Below are positions 22,788 through 34,537 of a DNA stretch of 64,000 nucleotides, piece by piece. The notes beneath the pieces were generated by a model that had not been told where the DNA came from, made no database searches, and saw only the letters and a program-made list of their open reading frames with translations. The DNA comes from Fibrobacter sp. UWR2 (GTDB lineage Bacteria; Fibrobacterota; Fibrobacteria; Fibrobacterales; Fibrobacteraceae): NCBI RefSeq assembly GCF_002210285.1, contig NZ_MWQE01000002.1:359129-423128 (forward strand), read 5' to 3'. The position numbers and the translations under genes are program-made. Every line of letters begins with the position of its first letter. Position 1 is the first letter of the stretch.

Positions 22788-24527
22788 ATGGGAGCTTTTG
22801 TGAAGTACTTACTGACCATATCTTTTATTGTCCTTTCTTTTGTTGCCTGTAGCGATACGTCTTCGCACGAAGAAGAACTTAATCGGCCTACAACTACGGT
22901 GATGAAATCCATTACGGATTCCAGGGATGGCCGAACCTATACCACAACGCAGATAGGGACGCAGGTGTGGCTTGCAGAGAATCTGCAATACAAAGCGGAA
23001 CCCAGCTGGTGCTACGACGACGATACTACAAATTGTGAAATTCTTGGCCGTCTGTATGATTCCGGAACAGAGAATCTCTGCCCGGAAAAATTTCATATTC
23101 CGTCCGAACGGGAATGGCAAGACCTGATAGACTATGTCGCCGCAGTGGAGCCCGACATCCCGCCAGCCAAGAGCCTGCAGGGATATGGACAGACATGGTA
23201 CGTATCCGGAAATAATGCTTTTTCCTTTGGCATTCCGGGAGCCGGTTACCGTTCTGTAGATGGTTCTTATCGTGATAAAATGCTAAACGCGTACCTTGCA
23301 ACATCGAAAGCAGGCTGCTATCAGGCATTTATCTCAAACTACCATCTGAACTTCCTGTGTGATGATTCGATTGCAGGGGCTTCGGTGCGTTGCCTAAAGG
23401 ATTCGACAAATGCAGAAGATGTGTTGCCGGTGTGTCTCCCGCAGAACCGTTACGAAATCGTCCACAAGGGAAACGGGTTCTATACTTGCGATGAACACGG
23501 CTGGCGTCCGTCGAACTATGCGGAATACAATGCCTATGGAAACGAATGCGTTGAAGGTAAAATCATAAAGGGTAATTTTACGGAGAATTACTACTTTGTT
23601 CGCTTCATCTGCGATAATGGCCGTTGGCGCGAAGCGACGGAAATAGAGCGGAATACAATCGGCAAGGATTGTTCGAAGGCTACGAATGAAATTATTGAAG
23701 GCCCTGTAGAATTCTACAAGCACTACATTTGTTCCGATTCAGGGTGGAGAGTCACGAACATGTGGGATTTCAAGAGAGAGGACTACCTCAATCCTGCAAT
23801 CGGGTACGGCACCATGACGGATTCCCGTGACCAGAAAACGTACCGGACAGTGACGATAGGGGCCCAGGTATGGATGGCAGAGAACTTGAATTATGCCGAC
23901 AGCGTGAAGACGCCGAACCTGAAGGGGAATAGCTGGTGCTATATGGACAATCCGGAGAACTGCGAAAAGGCCGGTCGCTACTACTCCTTCTTGGCAGCAA
24001 TGGACCTAGACGAATCCTTTGCTGGCGATACTCTCGAAATGCCGTTGGATACGACCGCTAACGGCATTTGCCCCGATGGCTGGCATGTTCCGTCTGTATC
24101 GGATTGGGGAACTCTTCTTTTGTATATACTCGAAAGATACGGTCAGGAGTCAGCCTTTGCTGTTTCTGGATTGGAGGGCTCTCCGGTTAGTGATCTTTAT
24201 GCCTATGCTTATGCGTTTAAATCCGTTGTGGCATGGGAATTCGACAACTGGCGCGTGGCGAAAAACGCATCGGGTTTTTCCACGCTTCCAATGGGCCGCA
24301 GGGATCCAGACGGAAGCTTTGTGGATACACAAGACCATTATAATATCTGGCTTTCGTCGCAGAAGCATGTTCAGACGTATATTGCGGGAGCGCCTGCAGG
24401 GGAAGATATTGCGAGTTCAAACTATTATCCTGTTATCGCCATATATAACTCGTTGTATCAGATTAGTCCGTTGCAGCAAGCAGATGCCCGCAAATATGGT
24501 TACCCCGTTCGTTGTATCAAGGATTAA
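22788..24527 (+). CDS. Lipoprotein with two FISUMP domains
   Basis: A 579-residue lipoprotein (MGAFVKYLLTISFIVLSFVA then Cys). The first FISUMP domain covers about residues 35-205 (GRTYTTTQIGTQVWLAENLQ to GASVRCLKD) and the second about 340-579 (KTYRTVTIGAQVWMAENLNY to YPVRCIKD). Between them lie two short Cys-pair modules ending in DEHGWRPSN and DSGWRVTN, a spacer seen in Fibrobacter lipoproteins. An ACGGAG ribosome site fixes the start. Base composition is visibly more AT-rich than in the TonB operon upstream, as for other lipoproteins here. Function unknown. Confidence 0.85.
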   Translation: MGAFVKYLLTISFIVLSFVACSDTSSHEEELNRPTTTVMKSITDSRDGRTYTTTQIGTQVWLAENLQYKAEPSWCYDDDTTNCEILGRLYDSGTENLCPEKFHIPSEREWQDLIDYVAAVEPDIPPAKSLQGYGQTWYVSGNNAFSFGIPGAGYRSVDGSYRDKMLNAYLATSKAGCYQAFISNYHLNFLCDDSIAGASVRCLKDSTNAEDVLPVCLPQNRYEIVHKGNGFYTCDEHGWRPSNYAEYNAYGNECVEGKIIKGNFTENYYFVRFICDNGRWREATEIERNTIGKDCSKATNEIIEGPVEFYKHYICSDSGWRVTNMWDFKREDYLNPAIGYGTMTDSRDQKTYRTVTIGAQVWMAENLNYADSVKTPNLKGNSWCYMDNPENCEKAGRYYSFLAAMDLDESFAGDTLEMPLDTTANGICPDGWHVPSVSDWGTLLLYILERYGQESAFAVSGLEGSPVSDLYAYAYAFKSVVAWEFDNWRVAKNASGFSTLPMGRRDPDGSFVDTQDHYNIWLSSQKHVQTYIAGAPAGEDIASSNYYPVIAIYNSLYQISPLQQADARKYGYPVRCIKD

Positions 24528-24532
24528 CTTTC

Positions 24533-24540
24533 TACATTTG
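24533..24540 (+). promoter_or_regulatory. TACATTTG box before the 24546 gene
   Basis: TACATT ends seven bases before the ATG. TTGTAT lies 15 bases upstream at 24512-24517, a short spacer. Confidence 0.3.
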
Positions 24541-24545
24541 TAGAT

Positions 24546-26782
<2,237 letters not shown>

Positions 26783-26831
26783 TCAAATTTAGTAAAATTA
26801 TGGGTGAGGAGCGCTTTTTTGCGGGTTATGT

Positions 26832-27941
26832 ATGCTTTATAGAGTTCTGGTTCTTTTGATTTTAGCGATTTTGGCAGGATGTGGCCAGCAGGCCGAGACG
26901 GTTTCCGTAAAAACCTATAGGGTGCTAGATTCCGCACAATTCAATAATTATTTCACTCCTTATGACACGAGTGATGATAAATATTCGCGCGCCATTGATT
27001 TTCTTAAACCAGATTATAGTCTGGACAGCACAAGTGGAAAATTATTGTACGACGTCTGTTTTTCGGACGTTGATAGCGTCTCGGTGAAACATCCTTGTTC
27101 CCTGGATTCAGCCTTACTGGTGAACCTTGCCAAGAAATTGAACTATAGCGATCCCCAAAAGGGAATAAGGGTCCGTTTGCAGTATGTCTACTATAATGCG
27201 TACGAAAATTCCTCTCCAAGTTTAGTCTTAAAGGATGGCCTCTTGATTTTTAAGGGTAATCCGTTCTATTCGCCTATATATCTTAATGACGACAGTACCT
27301 ATCAGGCGCTGTGTCAGTCTTCTGATGGCTTAAAATGCGATGAATTGTTCGCTCGAGTTGTTGTTTCAAAGAAACTTTTCCCGGACAGCGTTCTTACTGC
27401 CGAAAAAATACCTTGGGTGGAAGAAAGATATAGTGTCTATGTCGATGAATCAATTTTTGCAGAACGCTTTGAAACAGATTACCTATTTAGTTCTATTTAT
27501 TACAAGCGGATACACCCTTATGAAGGTGACGGTGTTATTCCGTTTGAAATGTGCTATAAAGACGGTTTGGCATACCCTTGCAATTTGTCTTCAACAGACT
27601 TTTCCCGCATTCAACGGGCTGTTGAAAAAGATGGCGACACATTGATTGCTTTATCCCACCAGAGCCATAGAATATGGACAATGGAATCGTTTGCCCTGGA
27701 TGGAATGTCTGGCCTACATACTTGTAAATCTACTGCCGGGAAAACCTGTGATGAATTGTTTGCCCTTGTCCGCAGGAACAAAGAACATGAAGATGGCTTT
27801 CTGGGATGGTTGGCATTATACCGCTTTAAAATGACGGACTTATCTTTTACGCTAGAGCAGTTAGGCTATCTGGATAAAATTCCCATTGCCACTGTAGGGC
27901 TCCGCAAAAAGGACGGAACCCTTATCGCGGGAATACGTTAA
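26832..27941 (+). CDS. Lipoprotein with two internal repeats
   Basis: A 369-residue lipoprotein (MLYRVLVLLILAILAGC). It holds two related units of about 150 residues: each has a short Cys pair (DVCFSDVDSVSVKHPCSLDS versus EMCYKDGLAYPCNLSS) and then a CDELFA motif (SSDGLKCDELFARV versus STAGKTCDELFALV). The conserved Cys pairs suggest disulfides. DNA is more AT-rich than in neighbours. No family is recognised. ATG 26828 or 26832 could start it; the latter begins with the lipoprotein signal. Confidence 0.65.
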   Translation: MLYRVLVLLILAILAGCGQQAETVSVKTYRVLDSAQFNNYFTPYDTSDDKYSRAIDFLKPDYSLDSTSGKLLYDVCFSDVDSVSVKHPCSLDSALLVNLAKKLNYSDPQKGIRVRLQYVYYNAYENSSPSLVLKDGLLIFKGNPFYSPIYLNDDSTYQALCQSSDGLKCDELFARVVVSKKLFPDSVLTAEKIPWVEERYSVYVDESIFAERFETDYLFSSIYYKRIHPYEGDGVIPFEMCYKDGLAYPCNLSSTDFSRIQRAVEKDGDTLIALSHQSHRIWTMESFALDGMSGLHTCKSTAGKTCDELFALVRRNKEHEDGFLGWLALYRFKMTDLSFTLEQLGYLDKIPIATVGLRKKDGTLIAGIR

Positions 27942-28019
27942 TATTTGAGTTTATCGTGCAATCCGCACTTGCCTTACGGTGCCGTTATTGACGGAGCGGA
28001 GCATCTTCTCGAATGCAAA

Positions 28020-28041
28020 AAAGGAACCTTGCGGTTCCTTT
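28020..28041 (-). terminator. Terminator after the Cys-rich lipoprotein gene
   Basis: AAAGGAACC and GGTTCCTTT form a perfect 9-bp stem around TTGC with A and T runs on the two sides. Confidence 0.75.
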
Positions 28042-28062
28042 CTGCTTGTTTTGGCTTTGAAA

Positions 28063-29709
28063 TTATTCGTCGGCAGCGGTGCTCTGGGGCTTAGCGCAGC
28101 GGTCCCTAGACCAGTTGGTTTGCTTGAAGCAGGCACTTCTGGTGTAACAACATCCCTCGGCGTTGTTAGTTGTTATTTCGCAATTGCAAGCGATTCCGTC
28201 TCCTTCCTTCTCTTCGTCGATAAGTTCACCGTTAGCGCAGACCACCATGAATCCACCTTTGTGATAACTTGTGTTGATGCAGGTCTGCAGGGTGTTGTGG
28301 CATTTGCCGAAGTAGGTTCCCAAGGCGTTGCACGATACGCGGCGCGTCTCGTTTGTAAGGTCAAACTCGAAAGGCCCCACTCGGTCATTAACGTCAGTGT
28401 GGGTATAGTCTTTCCAGTTGTATCCTGTAACGGTCTTCACGGCCATTTTTTCTTCGGGAATCAGGGCCTTCCATTTATTTTTCGTTTCGAAATCCCTGAA
28501 CGGCGGGTAGTCGGGATCTTCATCCTTGAGAATTTGTTTGCAACGTTTCTCGTCGTAGCAGGGGTTTGGATTGGAGGGAGATCCCACCATTGGTTCACCC
28601 CAGCATGGATCACAATCAGAACATTGGTTTATGTCGCATTCGTAATCCATTATCTGTGGATCGGTGCCCTCTCTACAAGCGACGGGACATTTGTAATTGT
28701 CCTTGTCGAGCGGGTCGAACTTGTTATGGAGCCGTTCCCATTGCCCGTCGACGCACCTGTACATGACGGCATTGTTGTTGTTGTCGTTGTCGCACCTCAG
28801 TTCGCCGTTCAGGCACTCGCCGCAGATGGCCTTGTCGGTACGGCACGACTTGTTGCCGCATATGGAAACGGCCTTCTTGGCTTCGCCGGCGACGCACTCG
28901 TAGACGGTTCCCTTTTCTTCGTCATCGTTGGTGCAGGTGTGTTCGTAGTTCGTGCACGCGCCGCAACCGTTGTCGCGCGGGTCGCAGGATTTATCGCCAC
29001 AGCTTTCGGTCACCTTCTTGCCCTTTTCGCAGCGGGTGACTGTTGCGTGGAATTTCTTGTCTTCGGTACAGGTCTGCACGTCGTTGATGCACTCGCCGCA
29101 GTCCGTGCCCTTTTCGTTACAAGATACCGTTCCGCACGAGCGGTTCACGAGAACGCCCTTTACGCATTCTTTGACGATGCCGATTCCTACGGGGCTATCG
29201 GAGCAGGTGCTCTTGTAGCTGTCGTCGCATTCGCTTTCGGCTGTGCTGATGGGGTTCGCGCATTTTTTGCTCACGGTATTGCATACGGAACCGACGTCGC
29301 AGATTTCTTCATTGCAGACGCAGACGCCGTCCTTTTCCTTGCCTCCGGAAGCTTCACAGAGCTTGACGAAGTTCTTGAGGTCTTCTTCCGAAGCGGATGA
29401 AGAACTGTTTTTGGTGCTTGAGGAACTCTTCTTGCCCGAAGAGGAGGAATTAGCCTTGCTCGACGAACTTGTCGTGCTGGTGTCTTCGACGGGGCGCCAC
29501 TTGTTTTCATCGCAAAAATATTCTGCGTCCTGTTCCTTGGCATATACGGTATCGCCTTGGTTGTCCTCGCCGCAGGTTCCCAGTTCGTAAATTGAGTTTA
29601 CTTCGGTGATGACCTTACGTCCGGAGGAATCGTCATCGCCGCAGGCCGTGAAAAGGAATGTTGCGCCGAGCAGAGCAACACCGGAAATAATGAAGGCTGA
29701 TTTTTTCAT
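28063..29709 (-). CDS. Cys-rich modular lipoprotein
   Basis: A 548-residue lipoprotein (MKKSAFIISGVALLGATFLF then TAC). A Ser-rich linker (about residues 80-110) precedes four or five Cys-rich modules of about 42 residues, each with a CGxC turn, a second CxxD/N pair and a CG-xxSC turn (for example ESCGDKSCDPRDNGCGACTN and SICGNKSCRTDKAICGECLN). The pattern recalls Cys-rich repeats in myxobacterial and Fibrobacter surface proteins. The C-terminal 200 residues hold further Cys pairs but no recognised fold. Disulfides imply an extracytoplasmic, probably surface, position. Confidence 0.7.
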   Translation of the reverse strand: MKKSAFIISGVALLGATFLFTACGDDDSSGRKVITEVNSIYELGTCGEDNQGDTVYAKEQDAEYFCDENKWRPVEDTSTTSSSSKANSSSSGKKSSSSTKNSSSSASEEDLKNFVKLCEASGGKEKDGVCVCNEEICDVGSVCNTVSKKCANPISTAESECDDSYKSTCSDSPVGIGIVKECVKGVLVNRSCGTVSCNEKGTDCGECINDVQTCTEDKKFHATVTRCEKGKKVTESCGDKSCDPRDNGCGACTNYEHTCTNDDEEKGTVYECVAGEAKKAVSICGNKSCRTDKAICGECLNGELRCDNDNNNNAVMYRCVDGQWERLHNKFDPLDKDNYKCPVACREGTDPQIMDYECDINQCSDCDPCWGEPMVGSPSNPNPCYDEKRCKQILKDEDPDYPPFRDFETKNKWKALIPEEKMAVKTVTGYNWKDYTHTDVNDRVGPFEFDLTNETRRVSCNALGTYFGKCHNTLQTCINTSYHKGGFMVVCANGELIDEEKEGDGIACNCEITTNNAEGCCYTRSACFKQTNWSRDRCAKPQSTAADE

Positions 29710-29737
29710 GTCGGCTCCGTTTTTGCTGTGAGGCTGT

Positions 29738-31192
29738 TTAGTTTAGGCTCATTTCTCTTGCAAGTTCGATAAGCGTCTGTACGCCGAAGCCGGTGGCGCC
29801 GTATTCGGTGTACTTCCACTTCTTTGTCGTGAAGGCCGTGCCCGCGATGTCCCAGTGGGCCCAGGCGGTATTCTCGGGAACGAATTCCTGCAAGAAGAGC
29901 GCTGCGGCGATGGCGCCAGCGTCGCTGCCGGTGTTCTTGAGGTCGGCGAACTTGTCCTTGAGCGAGTCGGCGTATTCCTCTTCGAGCGGCATGCTCCAGA
30001 ACTTTTCGCAGCAGGCCTCGCCGCAGTTGATGACCTTCAGGGCCAAATCGTCGTCGTTGCTGAAGAATCCGGTGATGGCATAGCCGAGGGCGCGAACCAT
30101 GGCTCCGGTAAGCGTGGCGAGGTCTACTATGTGCGTTGCCCCGATTTCGCCCGCTTCGGCAAGTCCGTCGCTGAGCACGAGCCTGCCTTCGGCGTCGGTG
30201 TTGTCGACCATCACTGTCTTGCCGTTCTTGGCCTTGAAAATATCGCCCGGCAGTACGGACTTGTTGCCGATGGCATTTTCGGCGAGGCAGCAGACGGCGC
30301 TTACGTGCACGGGCAACTTGAGGGAGGCGATTGCCTGGATGGCGGCGAGTGCGGTAGCGGCTCCGCTCATGTCGCTAATCATTTCGGGCATGGACTTGGC
30401 CGGCTTGAGGCAGAGTCCGCCGGTGTCGAAGGTGAGTCCCTTGCCGACGATGACAAGGTGGTCCTTCGAAGTGCGCTTGGCGGGCTTGTAGTCGAGCGTA
30501 ACCATGTAGGGCTCGCGGGAACTGCCCTTGCCGACGGTCACGTGACCCATGAAGCCTTCCTTTTCGAGCTGCTTCATGTTGCGCACCTTTATGGAAAGGC
30601 CCGGCGTGTACTTCGCGATGGTCTTAGCGTTTTCTACAAACTCGGCGGGGTAGAGGTCTGCTGCACTAGTGTTGATGAGGTTCTTGGCGAGTACAACAGC
30701 CTTGTTCTCGATGGCGACTTCTTCTGCGATTTTCTTGAAGGCGGCGGTGTGTTCACCGGCGACAATCTCGTAGGTCACCTGGAAATTCGGCTTCTGCTTG
30801 CTCTTGTAGGCGTCGAACTTGTATTCGGCGTAGTGGAGCCCGTGGAGGATAGCCTTGAACTGTTCGTCGGCGCAGTCGGCGAGCATCAGGCTCACGCTGC
30901 TAATCTGTTTTTTCATGGCACGGCAGGCGAGGCGGTAGGCTGCCATGCGCAGGTGGTCGAGGTTCGAGAGTCCGCGTTCCTTGGCGGCGTCTACGAACAA
31001 AGTTGGCCTGCCGTCAATTTCGAGGTATTCCAGGTCCTCGAAGGGGCCGTCATTCATGCTTTCGAGCACCGAATCGACCTGTTTTTCGCCCGCTTCGCTG
31101 AGCACGGCGGAAAATTGAACGGATTTCTTTACGAAAAAGAGGGCTGTTGTGCCTGCTTTTTCGCTTTCATTGGCGATAATATTTAATTTCAT
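29738..31192 (-). CDS. pepA: Leucyl aminopeptidase, M17 family
   Basis: A 484-residue cytosolic, hexameric two-metal aminopeptidase. The C-terminal catalytic domain shows GKGLTFDTGGLCLKPAKSM, AENAIGNKSVLPGDIFKAKN and the family signature NTDAEGRLVLSDGL with metal-binding Asp and Glu. The ATG at 31192 gives the usual M17 N-terminus (MKLNIIANESEKAGTTALFF); an upstream in-frame start is rejected. TATCTT ends seven bases before this ATG, so a leaderless mRNA is likely. It releases N-terminal amino acids from peptides. Confidence 0.93.
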   Translation of the reverse strand: MKLNIIANESEKAGTTALFFVKKSVQFSAVLSEAGEKQVDSVLESMNDGPFEDLEYLEIDGRPTLFVDAAKERGLSNLDHLRMAAYRLACRAMKKQISSVSLMLADCADEQFKAILHGLHYAEYKFDAYKSKQKPNFQVTYEIVAGEHTAAFKKIAEEVAIENKAVVLAKNLINTSAADLYPAEFVENAKTIAKYTPGLSIKVRNMKQLEKEGFMGHVTVGKGSSREPYMVTLDYKPAKRTSKDHLVIVGKGLTFDTGGLCLKPAKSMPEMISDMSGAATALAAIQAIASLKLPVHVSAVCCLAENAIGNKSVLPGDIFKAKNGKTVMVDNTDAEGRLVLSDGLAEAGEIGATHIVDLATLTGAMVRALGYAITGFFSNDDDLALKVINCGEACCEKFWSMPLEEEYADSLKDKFADLKNTGSDAGAIAAALFLQEFVPENTAWAHWDIAGTAFTTKKWKYTEYGATGFGVQTLIELAREMSLN

Positions 31193-31250
31193 GGTCAGAA
31201 AGATAGAATTTTTTCTATAATAAATGAAGAAATCCTTCAGGGAGCGATTT

Positions 31251-32267
31251 ATGAACAAGAAAGTAAAAGCCTTCGGGTTAGTTTTGGCAATGGCCGCCTT
31301 TGCGCTGGCCCAGGAACCTGCCGCACCGGCAGCTCAACCTGCAGAAAACGCTGCACCGGCGGTTGCCGCTGAAGCGCCTGCTGAACCTGCTGTAGCAGAA
31401 AATGCTGCACCTGAGGCGGCTGCCCCCGCAGAAACGGTTGAAGCAGAGCAAGCTCCGGTCGCCGAACCGGCTGCAGAACCCGCTCCGGCTGCCGAGCCCG
31501 TTGCAGAAACCGCAGAGCCAGTTGCCGAGCCCGAACAGTACGGCGACATGCCGGCTCCGATGGCTGTCCGTGGCGTCGATGCCTCGTCTGTGCCCTACAA
31601 CGAGGAACCTATCGCCGAGCCGAAGGCTGTAAGGGGAAAGGAATCCTCCCGCGCTACGACCGAACCTGTGCCAATGCGCTTCACGTTCGGTGCACAGGCT
31701 TTCCTCGGAACGAATACCCTCTATGCAAACGACTGGGATTTCGACGAATCCTATAGCGGTATCGCCTGGAAGGCGGGTCTATTTGCGATTTTCCCGCTCA
31801 ACGCATACATGATGGGCTTCAAGATCGGTGTCCTTTACGACCACAGCGATGCTAGCGCCACCTATATCTACAGTTCGGACTACACCAAGGAGATGAACGT
31901 CAAGTTCAAGATGGACCGTATCTCGGTACCGTTCCTCTTTACGCTCAAGTCTCCCTATTCCAGCTTCACGCTTGACTTCGGTGCACAGGTATCCATTCCC
32001 GTGCAGGACAACTTCAAGTATTCCTATGAATATTCTGCAGACTCGACGATCAAGCGTAGTGCAGACATGATTGACCTGGATTACCGCAGTTCTGTCGACT
32101 TTGCTCTGGTTCTCGGACTGACCATCAAGGCGAACCGCTACATGTCGTTCGATATCCGCTACGAATGCGGCTTCTCGAACTTCTATGAAGATGTTCCGCT
32201 TGTATGGCGCTTGAACGAACTCACCTCCAGCACCCTCCTCCTCGGTCTTTCTTTCTACGCATTCTAA
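31251..32267 (+). CDS. Outer-membrane beta-barrel protein with Ala/Pro/Glu-rich N-terminal linker
   Basis: A 338-residue protein with signal peptide MNKKVKAFGLVLAMAAFALA. Residues 20-95 are low-complexity repeats of AEPAAEPAPA type, which may extend through the periplasm or bind the wall. The rest is a barrel (FTFGAQAFLGTNTLYAND, FKIGVLYDHSDASATYIY, SFDIRYECGFSNF) ending in LLGLSFYAF with a terminal Phe. AGGGAG is the ribosome site, and TATAAT at 31216-31221 is the -10, so this gene has a normal leader. It is three bases from the exchanger gene and may share its mRNA. Confidence 0.7.
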   Translation: MNKKVKAFGLVLAMAAFALAQEPAAPAAQPAENAAPAVAAEAPAEPAVAENAAPEAAAPAETVEAEQAPVAEPAAEPAPAAEPVAETAEPVAEPEQYGDMPAPMAVRGVDASSVPYNEEPIAEPKAVRGKESSRATTEPVPMRFTFGAQAFLGTNTLYANDWDFDESYSGIAWKAGLFAIFPLNAYMMGFKIGVLYDHSDASATYIYSSDYTKEMNVKFKMDRISVPFLFTLKSPYSSFTLDFGAQVSIPVQDNFKYSYEYSADSTIKRSADMIDLDYRSSVDFALVLGLTIKANRYMSFDIRYECGFSNFYEDVPLVWRLNELTSSTLLLGLSFYAF

Positions 32268-32270
32268 TAT

Positions 32271-33278
32271 ATGATTCTTCCGATTGTCGCTGTACTTCTC
32301 GGGCTTGGGGTTCTTGTCTGGAGTGCGGACAAATTCGTCGATGGCGCCGTAGGTGTCGCGCGTTTCTGCGGCATGAGTACGCTTCTTATCGGAATGGTCG
32401 TCGTGGGCTTTGGTACGTCTGCACCCGAAATGGTCGTTTCGGCCCTCTCGGCAATGCAGAACGCTCCAGAACTCGCGCTCGGCAATGCCTACGGGAGTAA
32501 TATCGCAAACATCGCCCTGATTCTAGGCATGACGGCAATCGTTTCTCCGGTCATCGTGGTCCGGAAGGCACTATTCCGTGACCTGCCGGTCCTGATGGTC
32601 GTGACAGCCCTGTCATTCGTCCTGATGATGAACGGTTCCGTAAGCCGCTCCGACGGCATAATCCTCCTAGTCGTTTTCGCGCTTGTAATGGGCGTGAATA
32701 TCGCAAGCGAGATGCGCCGCAAGTCCAAGACGGGCACTGCGGAAGCAGAAGGCTCCGATAGTAGTTCGGAAAAGCTTTCGCTCGGAAAATCACTTTTTTG
32801 GCTTCTGCTTGGGCTAGCACTGTTGGTCGGAAGTTCCCGCGCACTAGTGTGGGGGGCTGTAGAGATTGCCCGTTCGCTCGGTGTGAGCGACCTTCTTATT
32901 GGCCTTACTATTGTCGCCGTAGGGACATCCCTACCGGAACTTGCAAGTTCCATAGCAGCGGCACGCAAGGGCGAGGATGATCTTGCCTTCGGGAACATTA
33001 TCGGGTCAAACCTTTTTAATACGCTTGCTGTAGTTGGCATTGCGGCTACAATCGCCCCGATGAATTCCTACGAGCCGGCCGTATTTACCCGTGATATGCC
33101 CGTGATGGCCGTACTGACAGCCCTGCTCCTACTCTTCGGATTACCTGTCCGCAAAAGCCGCGTCGGCGCAGATGGCAAGCGCATCGGACGTATCAACCGC
33201 ATTGAGGGCGCAACATTCCTTGCCGTTTATATCGGCTACATTGGCGTCCTGATTGCACAGGCCACCGGAAAGATTTAA
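32271..33278 (+). CDS. Calcium/sodium antiporter, CaCA family (YrbG-like)
   Basis: A 335-residue inner-membrane protein with about ten helices in two inverted halves. Each half has the ion-binding alpha repeat: GMVVVGFGTSAPEMVVS with ALGNAYGSNIANIALILG in the first, and GLTIVAVGTSLPELASSI with AFGNIIGSNLFNTLAVVG in the second. The G-T-S-x-P-E motif supplies the two key glutamates. It should extrude Ca2+ using Na+ or H+. Its stop is directly next to the stop of the convergent permease-like gene. Confidence 0.92.
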   Translation: MILPIVAVLLGLGVLVWSADKFVDGAVGVARFCGMSTLLIGMVVVGFGTSAPEMVVSALSAMQNAPELALGNAYGSNIANIALILGMTAIVSPVIVVRKALFRDLPVLMVVTALSFVLMMNGSVSRSDGIILLVVFALVMGVNIASEMRRKSKTGTAEAEGSDSSSEKLSLGKSLFWLLLGLALLVGSSRALVWGAVEIARSLGVSDLLIGLTIVAVGTSLPELASSIAAARKGEDDLAFGNIIGSNLFNTLAVVGIAATIAPMNSYEPAVFTRDMPVMAVLTALLLLFGLPVRKSRVGADGKRIGRINRIEGATFLAVYIGYIGVLIAQATGKI

Positions 33279-34523
33279 TTAGACCGGCGGGAAGAACAGG
33301 TACGCGATGGCGATTGCCGCTATCACGCCCACGGCGTCGGCGATGAGGGCGCAGGTGACGGCGTGGCGTGTCTTCTTAACACCTACAGAACCGAAGTACA
33401 CCGCGATGATGTAGAACGTGGTGTCGGCGGCTCCCTGGAACATGCAGCTTAGGCGACCGGCAAAACTGTCGGGGCCGAGTGCCTTCATGGCGTCGATCAT
33501 CATGCCGCGGGCACCGCTCCCGCTAAGGGGCTTCATGAATGCAGTGGGGAGTGCTGGCACGATATCGTTCCCGATGCCGAACAGCCCGAGAACCCACGAG
33601 ATGCCGTTCATGAGCAAGTCCATCGCACCGCTTGCGCGGAACACGGCGACACCCACGAGGATGGCGACCAGGTTCGGGATAATCATCACGGCGGTGTGGA
33701 AACCGTCCTTCGCACCTTCGACAAACGCTTCGTAGGCCTGCACCTTCTTGTACACCGCGAGCCCGAGGAACGCGACAATGATGCCGAACAGCACGATGCC
33801 GCTGATGAAGAGGCTCGTAGTGCCGATAGCTTCGGCGGTGAGGTGGCTAAAGTAGAACATGATGGCGATGACGCAGGCGGAAAGCCCGCCGAGCCATGCG
33901 ACCGTTACCGGGTCCTTGAGCTTTACCTTCTGGAAAAAGCTGAGCGCGAAGATGCCCGCCATGGTGCTGAAGAACGTGGAAAGAAGAATGGGGAGGAAAA
34001 TGTCGCTCGGGTTTGCCGCACCCATCTGGGCGCGGTAAGTCATGATGCTCACAGGGATGAGCGTAAGTCCGCTTGCGTTCAACACGAGGAACATAATCTG
34101 CGAGTTGCTCGCGACAGTCTTGTCTTCGTTCGGGTTCAGTTCCTGCAGTTGTTTCATCGCCTGCAGGCCCATCGGGGTGGCCGCGTTATCGAGCCCGAGC
34201 ATGTTCGCGCTGATGTTCATGAGCATCGTGCCCACGACCGGGTGGTTCTTCGGAATTTCGGGGAAAAGGCGGCTAAACAGCGGGGAGACGATTTTCGCGA
34301 GAATCTGGACGGCTCCCGCCTTCTCGCCAATCTTCATGATGCCGAGCCAGAGGGAAAGTATGCCCGTGAGGCCGAGGGCGATTTCGAACGCGGTTTTCGA
34401 CATGTCGAACGCGCCGAGGATTGCCTTGTTGAAGATTCCGGTGTCGCCAAAGACGAGCCACTGTACCATGCACGCGACAAACGCGCCAAAGAAGAAGATA
34501 AGCCAGATAACGTTTAAGACCAT
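33279..34523 (-). CDS. Nucleoside-recognition (Gate) protein, SpmA-SpmB fusion
   Basis: A 414-residue membrane protein with two Gate domains. The first half (MVLNVIWLIFFFGAFVACMV through LPILLSTFFSTMAG) resembles spore maturation protein A, including NISANMLGLDNAATPMGLQA, and the second (AYEAFVEGAKDGFHTAVMII with AFMKPLSGSGARGMMIDA) resembles SpmB. In sporulators SpmA and SpmB are separate and affect core dehydration; in Gram-negatives the fused form has unknown transport roles. The last helix ends at the exchanger gene stop. Sporulation is not implied. Confidence 0.8.
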   Translation of the reverse strand: MVLNVIWLIFFFGAFVACMVQWLVFGDTGIFNKAILGAFDMSKTAFEIALGLTGILSLWLGIMKIGEKAGAVQILAKIVSPLFSRLFPEIPKNHPVVGTMLMNISANMLGLDNAATPMGLQAMKQLQELNPNEDKTVASNSQIMFLVLNASGLTLIPVSIMTYRAQMGAANPSDIFLPILLSTFFSTMAGIFALSFFQKVKLKDPVTVAWLGGLSACVIAIMFYFSHLTAEAIGTTSLFISGIVLFGIIVAFLGLAVYKKVQAYEAFVEGAKDGFHTAVMIIPNLVAILVGVAVFRASGAMDLLMNGISWVLGLFGIGNDIVPALPTAFMKPLSGSGARGMMIDAMKALGPDSFAGRLSCMFQGAADTTFYIIAVYFGSVGVKKTRHAVTCALIADAVGVIAAIAIAYLFFPPV

Positions 34524-34537
34524 GACTTAAATATAGG

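Noticed and set aside
27951..28012. Short minus-strand stretch encoding a tail like NNGTVRQVRIAR, resembling a type IX sorting end
   Set aside because: It lies beyond the stop and terminator of the Cys-rich gene, is very short and has no gene body; at most a decayed remnant.
31310..31540. GCN-rich low-complexity DNA suggesting a satellite
   Set aside because: It encodes the Ala/Pro/Glu linker of the outer-membrane protein in an unbroken frame.
33279..34523. SpmA/SpmB-like fusion and GerW-like gene (59338) as signs of sporulation
   Set aside because: Both families are widespread in non-sporulating Gram-negatives and no other sporulation gene is present.
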